Origin: Cubamyces lactineus
Lineage: Eukaryota > Basidiomycota > Agaricomycetes > Polyporales > Polyporaceae
NCBI GenBank assembly: GCA_022376465.1
Contig: JACDTU010000024.1
Location: 332,936 to 396,935, forward strand
DNA length: 64,000 nt
Reading direction: 5' to 3'
The position numbers were made by a program, and so were the translations under genes. This document shows positions 34,601 through 42,243 of this stretch, piece after piece (positions within the stretch are counted from its first letter, which is position 1; each line of letters begins with the position of its first letter). The notes under the pieces were generated by a model that was not told the origin of the DNA, ran no database searches, and was given only the letters and a program-made list of their open reading frames with translations.

Positions 34601-35179
34601 TACGCGCAACGAGCGCGTACTTATCTCGAGCAAGCACACGACGCATTGATCGATGCGCGAGTGTCGCAAACGTTCCACGCGAACAAACGAAGACGGCACG
34701 AGCCCGACTTCGAGGTGGGGGACAAGGTATACTTGTCCACCAAGAATTTAGCAATGCCGAAAGGACGAGCAAGAAAGCTCGTTCCCAAGTATATAGGCCC
34801 CTACACGATAATAGGAGCCTTCCCGGAGTCGTCCAACTACTTGTTGGACTTACCCGCTGAATTGAAGGAACGTCGGATACATCCGAAATTCCATGTGTCG
34901 CTACTAAGGCGACACGAGCCGAACGATGATGACTTGTTCCCTGGTCGAGAAGCACAGGCCTACTATGATGTAGGTCTAGACGACGAGCAAGAGTGGCTCG
35001 TCGACGAGATTATTGGACACGAGTGGGACGGCAAACGATGCCGTTTCCACGTACGATGGACGCTTGGTGACCATACATGGGAGCCATACGAGCATTGCAA
35101 AGAGCTCGTTGCTCTTGACAATTACTGTAACTTGATGGGGGTGAAGTCATGGCGGCAATTGCCTAGGCACAAGAGCTAG
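31640..35179 (+). CDS. pol: E2 Pol: reverse transcriptase, RNase H, integrase, chromodomain
   Basis: Open directly after the Gag UAG in the same frame; the first in-frame ATG comes later (31694-31703 region), so expression by stop readthrough is the simplest reading. RT: AKKDGKLRTVVDARQRNN, SKIDLSDAYEQIRI and the catalytic box VYLDDIFVYSD near residue 300. RNase H: ICDASVYGLGALYG, YEQEALAILEGL and VVTDHKALEFL. Integrase: zinc module HLGPQRTSDYV through CTSCGTCQ, then the D,D,E core with SMDFVGPFPP, IVSDRDSKFTS and HPQTDGLSERTI. The C-terminus has HPKFHVSLLR and a chromodomain with EWLVDEIIGHEWDGKRCRFH and WTLGDHTWEPYEHC. All catalytic residues I can check are kept and there is no internal stop. 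The UAG terminator lies in the loop of an 11-bp perfect inverted repeat (arms 35166-35176 and 35182-35192). Confidence 0.93.
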   Translation, partial: RSVVHSTKVEPSRTHRATSDLMSSGGGGDGNSAVKIPVRHQGRAKTDSAPNINERFVPTRHSSTEPRRDRWGQEDPYGMNEMLDRIAKEQWEDEIIRRSHVGFVIDEKEEELIKLREKWYAKTEDIMRPPPDELPPYREINHRIPLIDEQKKYRYHLPRCAEVVKPALIEKIRRYVKAGWWRHATVEQAAPLLCVAKKDGKLRTVVDARQRNNNTVHDLTPFPDQDLIRMDVARAKYRSKIDLSDAYEQIRIIAEDVWKTAFATPCGTFVSEVMQQGDTNAPSTFQRLMTSLFWDCIGRFVHVYLDDIFVYSDSIEEHEKHLEIVFEKLRKAQLYLSRKKCDLFSKDMDCLGHRIDDRGLHADMDKMSRIRNWRTPRSYQEVQRFLGLVNYLAHFMPDVTAYTTPLSGMIRNDRPFVWRALHDKCFESIKALACKVPILKPIDPNRNEPIWLICDASVYGLGALYGQGPNWQTCRPAGLLSKKFTSAQRAYPTYEQEALAILEGLMKWEDKLLGRHVHVVTDHKALEFLQGIPRPNSRQIRWYEFLARFQYDITYIPGKLNKVADCLSRYYENDNFDEPVNEWDYVNADVRLDPNGDFLPFSRMIELKASRILRRSARLAEKQEASLAAKAKLPEVVEDRVQEAQQLSVARPQTVNEAPKKDEDPTVGELLSSGPPLKIRVESQDGFHNAIRKGYVMDTMFKKIVEDPSQHKAFTMREGLLYTQNHSGSEVLCVPRVLLKARMLPELVIDRAHGTLGHLGPQRTSDYVRRWFWWPSLRKDVDKFCTSCGTCQTIKASNQLPMGLLHSLPIPRMPWNSISMDFVGPFPPSHGHDYVWVIVCRLTSLVHLVPINTTTTAAELAMVYLREVVRLHGLPETIVSDRDSKFTSKFWRELHRLMGAKLLMSTAFHPQTDGLSERTIRSVTQILRAMVAPDQKDWYDKLPLAEFALNSATNASTGFAPFELTYGYLPKSMSGISTDTHYPGVKEYAQRARTYLEQAHDALIDARVSQTFHANKRRRHEPDFEVGDKVYLSTKNLAMPKGRARKLVPKYIGPYTIIGAFPESSNYLLDLPAELKERRIHPKFHVSLLRRHEPNDDDLFPGREAQAYYDVGLDDEQEWLVDEIIGHEWDGKRCRFHVRWTLGDHTWEPYEHCKELVALDNYCNLMGVKSWRQLPRHKS

Positions 35180-35427
35180 TTGCTCTTGTGCCCTACCACT
35201 ACTAGTCGTAGTGGGAGGCAAAGCCGAAGAAGCCAAGTCTTCGAAATGGTGATGTCCACCATTTCAATAAGCGCCGGATACGATCACGAGACGAGAGGAC
35301 GCGACGCGTTACGCGTTAGCGCTGAATCTGGAGATTCAAACTCCACCAGCGCCAAACAGCGAGGACACGCGTTTTCGCTAAGTCTCCGTCTCTCGTGCCA
35401 GCCCTTCGCCAGCACTACACCACCACC
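35180..35427 (+). other. E2 inter-ORF spacer packed with inverted repeats
   Basis: Between pol and ORF3. Besides the terminator hairpin it holds arm CCACTAC with loop TAGTC (35196-35214), arm CGAAGA with a 7-nt loop (35225-35243), arm GAAATGGTG with loop ATGTC (35243-35265), arm ACGCG with loop TTA (35304-35316), and arm GAATCT with loop GG nested inside a GCGCTG/CAGCGC stem (about 35319-35355). No reading frame is evident, so the spacer may work as RNA, for example for ORF3 initiation. Confidence 0.6.
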
Positions 35428-37926
35428 ATGTCCAGCAACCAGCAACACCGTTCACCTCGCGGGCGACGACACTCGTCGCCGCCACTACCACCACCACTAC
35501 CGTATGGGACTCCAGGGGGCGAAGACGTCATGGAACAAGACCCGGGGCATTCGCTAGTTGCGGATGCCCCCCAGCTGCCGCCCAGCTACTTTGCTGGGCC
35601 ACAGCCTTTGCCGATGTCGGAACGACCGACACGATACGATCAGCCACCTCCCCCAGGATACAACTCGTATCCTGGACAAGGAGTCCACCCTCAACGTCAA
35701 GCTGCGCTGCCACACGCAGCGTACTTTGGTCAAGGGTCGTCCACTCAGACGGCCCACTTCCCTCAACTACCAACCGTGCCTGCGGGATCAAGTATGCCCC
35801 TGGGTATGCCTCCGCTAATGCCAATCCCGGGCATTCCCAACCTCATGTGGGAGGAGATCCCCGACTACCCTTTGCTAGTCGCGCACCGGGAAGGCTGTGC
35901 TTGTTGCATGGACTTCCTGCGGCACTATGCCGCCGCGACGAACGAAATGTCGTTCAGAGACGCACTCACGCGAGTCCAAACAGACTTGCAGAGGCGTTTC
36001 TGGGCGCATTTCGAGCAACACGCTCGGTCCTCAGGGGGAGGGGAGCGGGAACGAGAGCTCGAACGAGAACACGAGCGCGACGTCGGAAGGATCCGCGAGC
36101 TGCAACGAGCAGTTCGTGAATATGAAGAATTAGAACGAGCGAACGCCAGGCTGCGTGAAGAGCGGGATTGGCTCCAAGACGAGCTACGCGACGTCCGTTC
36201 AGACAATGAACGGCTTCGCGGTGAGCGCAATCGCATCCGCGAGACATTACAAAATTTATACCGCGAGCGCAATCAGCCTCGCGGCCCATATCAGACTCCA
36301 AGTTCCAATCCCGACCATCGTCATCGAGACCCACGCGAGGTCAGTCCACGACGACCAGCTCAGTCTCGAACCACCACAACGAGTGGTGTGCCTACGAGTC
36401 AAGCCACGACTGAGGCGGGGCCGTCGAGAAGAAGGTCGCCACCTCCGCAACGAGCGGAGGCGCAGCATACAGGACGAACAGCCTCGGCTGCTGGGTCTCA
36501 CCGATCCAGTCAGCCGGAGGCCGCGATATCCCAGTCCAAAGGCAAGCAGCCTGTGGGCCGTGACGACTTCGACAATTTGTCGGAATTGTCGTCAGACAGC
36601 GACGGCAATCCTGTCGACCGCGACAAGATCCAGAAGGCCATCATACGATCTCGTATGAGACGGGCGCGCACTGGTCGACCACCACCTGAGGTGGGACCAA
36701 TGCCGTCCGAAGACCGACCAGCGATCCCTGGTTGGCCTTACGACCTTATGGCGCCCCCAGTCGACACGGATCCGCGGTTAGCCAGCAATTGGACGTCATA
36801 CGTTCCAATAACCGCGTTGGAGGGCAATACGCTCATGCAGGCGGCCCGTGAGGGAAGTGGAGAGGCTCGTCATCGGTTGACGGATCTCCTACGCCAACTC
36901 ACGGAGCGTCCAGAGATGAACGGAGTAGAAGGTCTGCATGTTTGCCAGATGAGCTGGCGCAATCACAACAAGGATCGCGTCGCTTCCACCTCTACTGCCG
37001 TCAGCACCCGCGATCAGCGAGGCAACACGCCTCCTGATCTGGAGCATGCCTCCATCGACCATCTACCGCGCCCATTGGGACGTGGACACCACCCCGGCAA
37101 GACGTCAAAGTCGAAAGGCAAGCCGAAAGGGCCGAGCATGCCTAACCACTCGGACGCCCCCGAGATTTGGAGGCAATGGTATGTTGCCAATCCGGCACAT
37201 ACTCCTCGGTGGATGCTGGTGGATCGGGCAAATAGCCCGTCCGACACCAGCGTGGAATACCACCTCCTTGTTCGGCGCACACTTGGCCAAGGGGTGAGCA
37301 TCCAGGACCGAGCAGTATGGATTCGCTTATCGCACGTCCTATTCTCGGTACCTGGCATGTATAACTATATAGTCGCTAATGGCGGCTATCCTGTGCGCAA
37401 TCACGTCGAGACCGTGCGTTACCCCGGCCCCGTAGCCGAGGTCAACATCTTCCGCCTTGCTTGGTGGTATGCCTACTGTGGCATTACCGTCCAGCAAGCC
37501 AATGCACTACAGCCCTTAGCTGTACGTGCACGCAACGAGCGCATTGGACGAATGTTGGACGAGCCCGCGCCGTTCAACGACGACGAGTACAACTCCATGG
37601 ATGAGTTACCACTCATTCCTACGTCGCAGGACCTTGGCATGGAGCACCTCATCACGGGTGCTCCTCCTGTTCCCGTCATCGCTCCTACCACGGCTAACGC
37701 CGAACCCGTTGTGGTACGAGCTCCTGACGCTCCCGGCATGCCCGCCGCGCCTGTGCCTCACAACACTAGTGACGGCAACGTACCTGCGCCCACGGTCACC
37801 ATCGACAACCCGGTGGTCGACGAAGACCATGAGATGGCCGACCAAAGTGCGGTCGTACCACAGGAGGACGAAGGCATCCAATCGACGCCGCACCCGTCGC
37901 CGCTCAATACCCCGCCGTCGGCGTAG
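35428..37926 (+). CDS. E2 ORF3, unrecognised 832-residue coiled-coil protein
   Basis: I do not recognise this protein. Start chosen at the ATG of MSSNQQHRSPRGRR. Layout: residues 1-140 Pro-rich and disordered; a Cys/His patch AHREGCACCMDFLRHY near residue 155; a strongly charged heptad-like coiled coil at about 205-285 (GRIRELQRAVREYEELERAN, RLREERDWLQDELRDVRSD and on); a basic Ser/Arg/Pro linker; DDFDNLSELSSDSDGNPVD; a Trp/Tyr-rich, probably folded block at about 575-715 (APEIWRQWYVANPAHTPRW, DRAVWIRLSHVLFSVPGMY, FRLAWWYAYCGITVQQ); an acidic Pro-rich tail. It is intact, uses the same hairpin-rich style as pol, and lies in E2's own frame order, so it belongs to the element. A structural, RNA-binding or targeting role is possible; no membrane segment argues against an envelope. 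Confidence 0.78.
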   Translation: MSSNQQHRSPRGRRHSSPPLPPPLPYGTPGGEDVMEQDPGHSLVADAPQLPPSYFAGPQPLPMSERPTRYDQPPPPGYNSYPGQGVHPQRQAALPHAAYFGQGSSTQTAHFPQLPTVPAGSSMPLGMPPLMPIPGIPNLMWEEIPDYPLLVAHREGCACCMDFLRHYAAATNEMSFRDALTRVQTDLQRRFWAHFEQHARSSGGGERERELEREHERDVGRIRELQRAVREYEELERANARLREERDWLQDELRDVRSDNERLRGERNRIRETLQNLYRERNQPRGPYQTPSSNPDHRHRDPREVSPRRPAQSRTTTTSGVPTSQATTEAGPSRRRSPPPQRAEAQHTGRTASAAGSHRSSQPEAAISQSKGKQPVGRDDFDNLSELSSDSDGNPVDRDKIQKAIIRSRMRRARTGRPPPEVGPMPSEDRPAIPGWPYDLMAPPVDTDPRLASNWTSYVPITALEGNTLMQAAREGSGEARHRLTDLLRQLTERPEMNGVEGLHVCQMSWRNHNKDRVASTSTAVSTRDQRGNTPPDLEHASIDHLPRPLGRGHHPGKTSKSKGKPKGPSMPNHSDAPEIWRQWYVANPAHTPRWMLVDRANSPSDTSVEYHLLVRRTLGQGVSIQDRAVWIRLSHVLFSVPGMYNYIVANGGYPVRNHVETVRYPGPVAEVNIFRLAWWYAYCGITVQQANALQPLAVRARNERIGRMLDEPAPFNDDEYNSMDELPLIPTSQDLGMEHLITGAPPVPVIAPTTANAEPVVVRAPDAPGMPAAPVPHNTSDGNVPAPTVTIDNPVVDEDHEMADQSAVVPQEDEGIQSTPHPSPLNTPPSA

Positions 37927-38450
37927 ACGTACTCGAGCACCGTGCGCTACTTCATACTTGTATGATATTGCATCCCCGCGCGCGAGCTCCCCACTCGCGC
38001 GCGTCGAGAACTACGGGGAAAGCTCGTCGCTTCGATTCGCGACGAGCACAAGGGCACTCAGTGATCGTCACACTGAGTGTCATCGCCTCATGACGATATA
38101 GCTGCTTCGATTCGCAGCCTTTCAATTATACACCCTCCGAGTTGCAACTAGCAACTCTATGGGATAGTAAGACTCACCATCCTACTATTCCTTCTCTACT
38201 ACAAGGTGAAAAGGGACGCTTCGTTTCGCGTCCCCAATGGATACTATTCCACGCTCACTTGGCGTGTAAACTCAAGTGACAAGCAGCTTCGATTCGCTGC
38301 ATATTGTATATAATCGCGCTATCGCGCGTTTGACTCATATTACCACCGTTCCTGGCCTCGCCTAGCCATGAACGCAGTCAACAGGCGTATTGCCGCTTTG
38401 ATTCGCGGCTGTAAATATTCACTTTATATTCGAGACCCGTACACGAGTCT
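37927..38450 (+). other. E2 3' leader: array of inverted repeats, five with a TTCGATTC-like loop
   Basis: Non-coding. Perfect inverted repeats follow one another almost without gaps: arm TCATAC (37952), arm CGCGCGCGAG (37977), arm GCTCGTCGC with loop TTCGATTC (loop 38031-38038), arm CACTCAGTG (38055), arm GCTGC with loop TTCGATTC (38106-38113), arm GAGTTGC with loop AACTA (38146-38150), arm GGGACGC with loop TTCGTTTC (38220-38227), arm CACGC (38250), arm GCAGC with loop TTCGATTC (38288-38295), arm CGCGC (38315) and arm GCCGC with loop TTTGATTC (38397-38404). Confidence 0.85.
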
Positions 38451-38462
38451 GAAGGGGGAGAG
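38451..38462 (+). other. polypurine tract of E2
   Basis: GAAGGGGGAGAG ends exactly at the TG of the right LTR and should prime plus-strand DNA synthesis. Confidence 0.85.
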
Positions 38463-38741
38463 TGTAAGGATTCCGTGCAACTAGCACGGGATCCACACTG
38501 GAATGTGCCACGAGCACATTCCGACATTCCGAAGGGGATGGCGCTAATCGCGCCATCCGCGTAGATTACAAACACTTGTACTAGATCTATGCGAGCGTAC
38601 GGCGCCCTAGACGTTCGGGGTCTGGGTGCCTGGTGGGTAAGTCTTTCTTACCCACCATCCTCACGAGTACGCCGAGCCCAATACGAGCCCGGTCCAGAGT
38701 ACTTGAGGATAGGGTGTGGAAGACACCCGTGAGTTTTAACA
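38463..38741 (+). repeat. 3' LTR of E2
   Basis: Matches the left LTR except for one extra G after the first hairpin, C instead of T in the loop of the third (TAATC), and T instead of C in the GGCGCC word. It keeps all four strong hairpins. It is followed by the target duplication GGTAC. Confidence 0.93.
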
Positions 38742-38746
38742 GGTAC
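38742..38746. repeat. target-site duplication of E2, right copy
   Basis: GGTAC, identical to the five bases before the left LTR; E1's integrase sequence resumes here on the minus strand. Confidence 0.92.
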
Positions 38747-39938
38747 AGAGTGAGTAGCACTGTGTGGAAGACAGGGTGTATCTTCCATGTCTCCAGAAGT
38801 TCTAATTTGAATGTGACCGGTCCCAAGACCTTGACGATTGTGAATGGTCCCACTTGTTTTGGAATTAACTTCCTGGAGGCATATGGGAGCCTGAGGTTCT
38901 TTGTGTCGAGAAGAACCTTGTCTTCTTGCTTCAGCGGTACTCGAGCAGCAGGGAGCCTTTTTGACATTGCTGTGGCCGCTTGAGCATGCACAGTGATTGT
39001 ATTCTCCCTGGCTTCTTGAAGACTTTGAAGCCTCTGCTCTGTACTTGGATGCTTTGGGGTTGTTCTGACTGTCCCAACGGCCTCTGGCTGAAATCCGTAG
39101 AGGAGTTCAAAAGGGGATTTTCCTGTGACAGAGTGTGTCCTCTGATTATGCGCAAATTTGAATTGAGGCAGCAGTTTGGCCTAGGTATCCGGATTGTTAG
39201 CACAGTAGAGTCAAAGTGCTAAGTCAAGTTCTTGATTGACTTGTTCCATTTCCCCATCTATTTGCTGTTGTGTTATTCTTTGAATGCCTTGGAGATGAAT
39301 TGTGGTCCTCAATCCGAAATAACCCTTGCGGGTAATCCAAACCTGCAATATACATCTCTTTGCAGAATATCCATGGCTCCTTCAGCCATAATATTCTCTG
39401 TGCAGGGAGAGAATACCGCTGCCTTGGATACATCATGATTGACTACCACTTGGATGGCATTGAACCCATCCAACTCTGGTAGATCGGTGATATAATCCAT
39501 GGTGATCGTCCGGAAAGGCCTAGTATCCCCACTGTGTTGTATAGGAATTAAACCTGGTTTGAGGGAATGTGTATTGACCTTGCATGTTTGACAAGCTGCG
39601 CAACCCTTGACATATTGCGTGATGAATTTTTGCATGCTGGGCCACATATATTCCCGTTTAACCAAGTTGTAAGTCTTCTGGACTCCTGGGTGTGCCATAA
39701 TCAGCGCATCATGATACAACTTGACTATATCATGGTACAACTGATTATCTGGTGGAACGTATACTCTGTTCTTGTACAGAAGTATTCCATCATTGTCAGA
39801 CCAATCTTCTGGTTTGCCAAACTCCGGGCATTTGGTAGCCTTTCCTTTTAGAGTAATGTACCCCACTACTGAGGTATCCCGTAGTTTGCTATCCCTAATG
39901 CGCTCTTGAAGCTCAACATTAATAGCCTTAACAAACAA
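38747..39938 (-). pseudogene. E1 integrase, broken
   Basis: Zinc module HPGVQKTYNLVKREYMW and GCAACQTCK, then the core with TITMDYITDLP and GLPARVISD (first two acidic residues). After VISD at about 39309 the frame breaks. The third catalytic residue region is only traceable as scraps until SPFELLYGFQPEAVGTVRT and KQEDKVLLDTKNLRLPY, ending HPVFHTVLLTLY at the E2 junction. The breaks and a stop near 39224 show it is inactive. Confidence 0.82.
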
Positions 39939-41368
39939 TTCTGATCCCAGAACAACGACATCCTTGTTGTCATTTTCCCCCCATCATGCCCTGATCTCCG
40001 AGAAAGGGCGTCTGCTTGAGTGAGGGATTTTCCAGGTTGATGCTTGATTGCAATGTTGAATTCCGAGAGGAATAAATGCCATCGAGCTTGTCTACGATTT
40101 AACTTCTGCGCTGTATGGAAATATGTCAGATTTTTGTGATCTGAGAGAATTTCCACAGGATGAGGGAATCCCTGTAGAAAATGTCGCCATGCTTCGAGAG
40201 CTCGAACAATGGCTAGCAATTCTCTATCATAAATCTGATAGTTCCGCTCCGCAGGAGTGAAAGATTTGGACAAATAGGCACATGGATGCCATCATCCATC
40301 TTCCCCTTGCTGTCGTAGTACAGCGCCTGTTGCGACCTTAGATGCATCGCACTCTATTTGAAACGGTTTATCCGGATCCGGGATTTGTAGGATCGGTTCT
40401 TCTGTAAACCGTTTCTTGAGTGTCTCGAATGCTTCTTGACAATCTTGAGACCACACAAAGGGCTTGTCCTTCTTCGTTAATTCCGTGAGGGGTCGAACTA
40501 TCTTGGAATAATCCCGAATGAATCGTTGGTAAAAATTCCCGAACCCTAAGAATGCTTGGACTTGTTTGACCGTCTTTGGTGGCTCCCATTCAACAATTGC
40601 CTTGAGTTTAATGGGATCCATAGCGACTACTCCTGGCCGGATGATTGATCCTAAGAATTCGACTTCTTGCCTATTGAATTCACATTTTTCCGCCTTGAGG
40701 AATAAATCGCTGTCTTGGAGCCGTTGTAAGGCTCTCCTTGTCCTTTCGTGATGTTCTTCGACGTTGTTCGAGAATATTAGGATGTCATCCATGTAAATGA
40801 CCATCCATCCTTCCTGGAGCATATCTCGAAAGATGTCGTTCATCATGTTTTGGAATGTTGCTGGTGCGTTGCACAATCCAAAAAACATGACCGTTGGTTC
40901 AAACAATCCACTTGGTGTAATAAACGTAGCTTTCCACTCATCACCCTCCTTGATGCGAACATTATTGTATCCTGCTCGCACATCAAGTTTGGTGAATATT
41001 GTGGCCCCCTTCAGCCGGTCAATAATGTCACTAATGAGCGGCAAAGGGTATGTGTTTTTCACTGTTCCCTCATTGAGAGCCCAGTAATCTTGAACCGGTC
41101 GAAGACTCCCATCTTTCTTGGTGACAAAGAAAAATGGCGAGGCTAAGGGAGACTTGGATTTTCGAATGTATCCTCTCTCGAGATTTTCCGCAATGAACTT
41201 GTCGAGTTCTTCATGTTCCGTGTAAGTCAACGGGTAGATCTTCCTCCATGAACCTTTGGTGTTATAATCGAAATCCTTCTTGATATTCGATTGCGTGGTC
41301 CCATGGTCTCGAGGGTGGAAATCTACTTGCTGCCTTCTTCTCAAAGGCCTGTTGATAGTCTTTAACAA
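39939..41368 (-). pseudogene. E1 reverse transcriptase and RNase H, frameshifted
   Basis: RT is open from 41368 to 40292: [19 protein letters not shown] (with W where most relatives have R), [37 protein letters not shown] and the active-site box [10 protein letters not shown]. RNase H starts [17 protein letters not shown] and then shifts frame near 40285. It continues in a new frame as [29 protein letters not shown] and [13 protein letters not shown] to about 39970. Catalytic residues are visible but the frameshift breaks the product. Confidence 0.88.
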
Positions 41369-41399
41369 AATCTGGCAGGATTTCGTCCAAAGTTCTTTC

Positions 41400-42110
41400 C
41401 TTCTAGTCCTTCTTCGCTGCTATAGCGTTCTCCGTAGACTTATTAATCTTTCGAATTTTCTTCTTGCGGTACCATTGTTCAATGGTTCTTGAAGGATTGA
41501 ACGTAAGTCTTTCGGAGTCTGGGTCTTTGTCGTCCTCATCTGCACAAATGAGACCACCAAATCTTGATTTAGAGGCTTGACTGGGAAGTTCCATAGCATT
41601 CCCTCGGGTGGGTCATGTTCGCATTGGTATTTATAAATCCGCTGTTCCTTTTTGATAATATCCGGCTTGAAAGTGACTCGGCCACTTTCCCAGTTGATAT
41701 TAGGATTATATCTGTGAATCCATGGCATGCCGAATAGGACATCGTCCCGTCCAATGTCGGCAACATACTAATTGGTCAGAAGTTTCTTTCCTTGAATATT
41801 GAAAGTTCCTTTCACCCGATGGGTAATGGTTCCCATACTATTGATGCTATTGTCCACGTTCCAAAAAGTCAGAGTCTTGGGTAGTCTGACTGTTGCGGAA
41901 GATTGTACTTGTCTACAATCTTTCTATTGACGATGACTGCGTCCGCACCCGTGTCGATGAGCCCTTTGATTCCGACAGCTTTGTCCTGAACTTGCATGTA
42001 ACCGGGTATAAGCAGAGCACTTCGTCTCCACTCCATATTTGTTACAATAGTTACATGCAGTTCCTTTGGCAAGTCAGGCATCGAGTCTGCTTGCCTGCCT
42101 AAAAACCCAT
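41400..42110 (-). pseudogene. E1 aspartic protease region, broken
   Basis: A retropepsin signature, GLIDTGADAVIVNRK, lies in a 70-residue open piece (42081-41869). The downstream linker is split into several frames: VLFGMPWIHRYNPNINWES and VTFKPDIIKKEQRIYKYQC near 41720-41640 match the protease-to-RT connector typical of Gypsy elements. Stops and shifts separate these from RT. Confidence 0.75.
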
Positions 42111-42243
42111 CTTGAAATCTGTAGCTCTAAGTGCATTAATAAAAATATTGTCCTCCTCATCTTTGCTTTCTTTGTCTCAGACTTCCTCAGTCTTGTCCTC
42201 CAAATCCTCCTCTGTAACCTGTCGTACCTTCCGACTAACAGGT

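Larger units (their letters stand above)
28184..38741 (+). mobile_element. E2: young Gypsy-type chromodomain element, hairpin-saturated
   Basis: LTR retrotransposon of 10,558 bp inserted in E1. Its LTRs differ by only three changes (one indel, two substitutions). The interior holds ORF1, gag and pol in a single frame broken by two stop codons, then ORF3 in another frame, a long 3' leader and a polypurine tract. Pol order protease-RT-RNase H-integrase-chromodomain marks a chromovirus. No TGG-type primer-binding site follows the left LTR; the interior begins CTTTTTTACTCTCC, so self-priming or an unusual primer is possible. Throughout LTRs, leaders and coding regions there are closely spaced short perfect inverted repeats (see findings). 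Confidence 0.93.

Noticed and set aside
38022..38409. tRNA genes in E2's 3' leader, suggested by T-loop-like sequences
   Set aside because: No D-arm, anticodon arm, acceptor stem or A box accompanies them.
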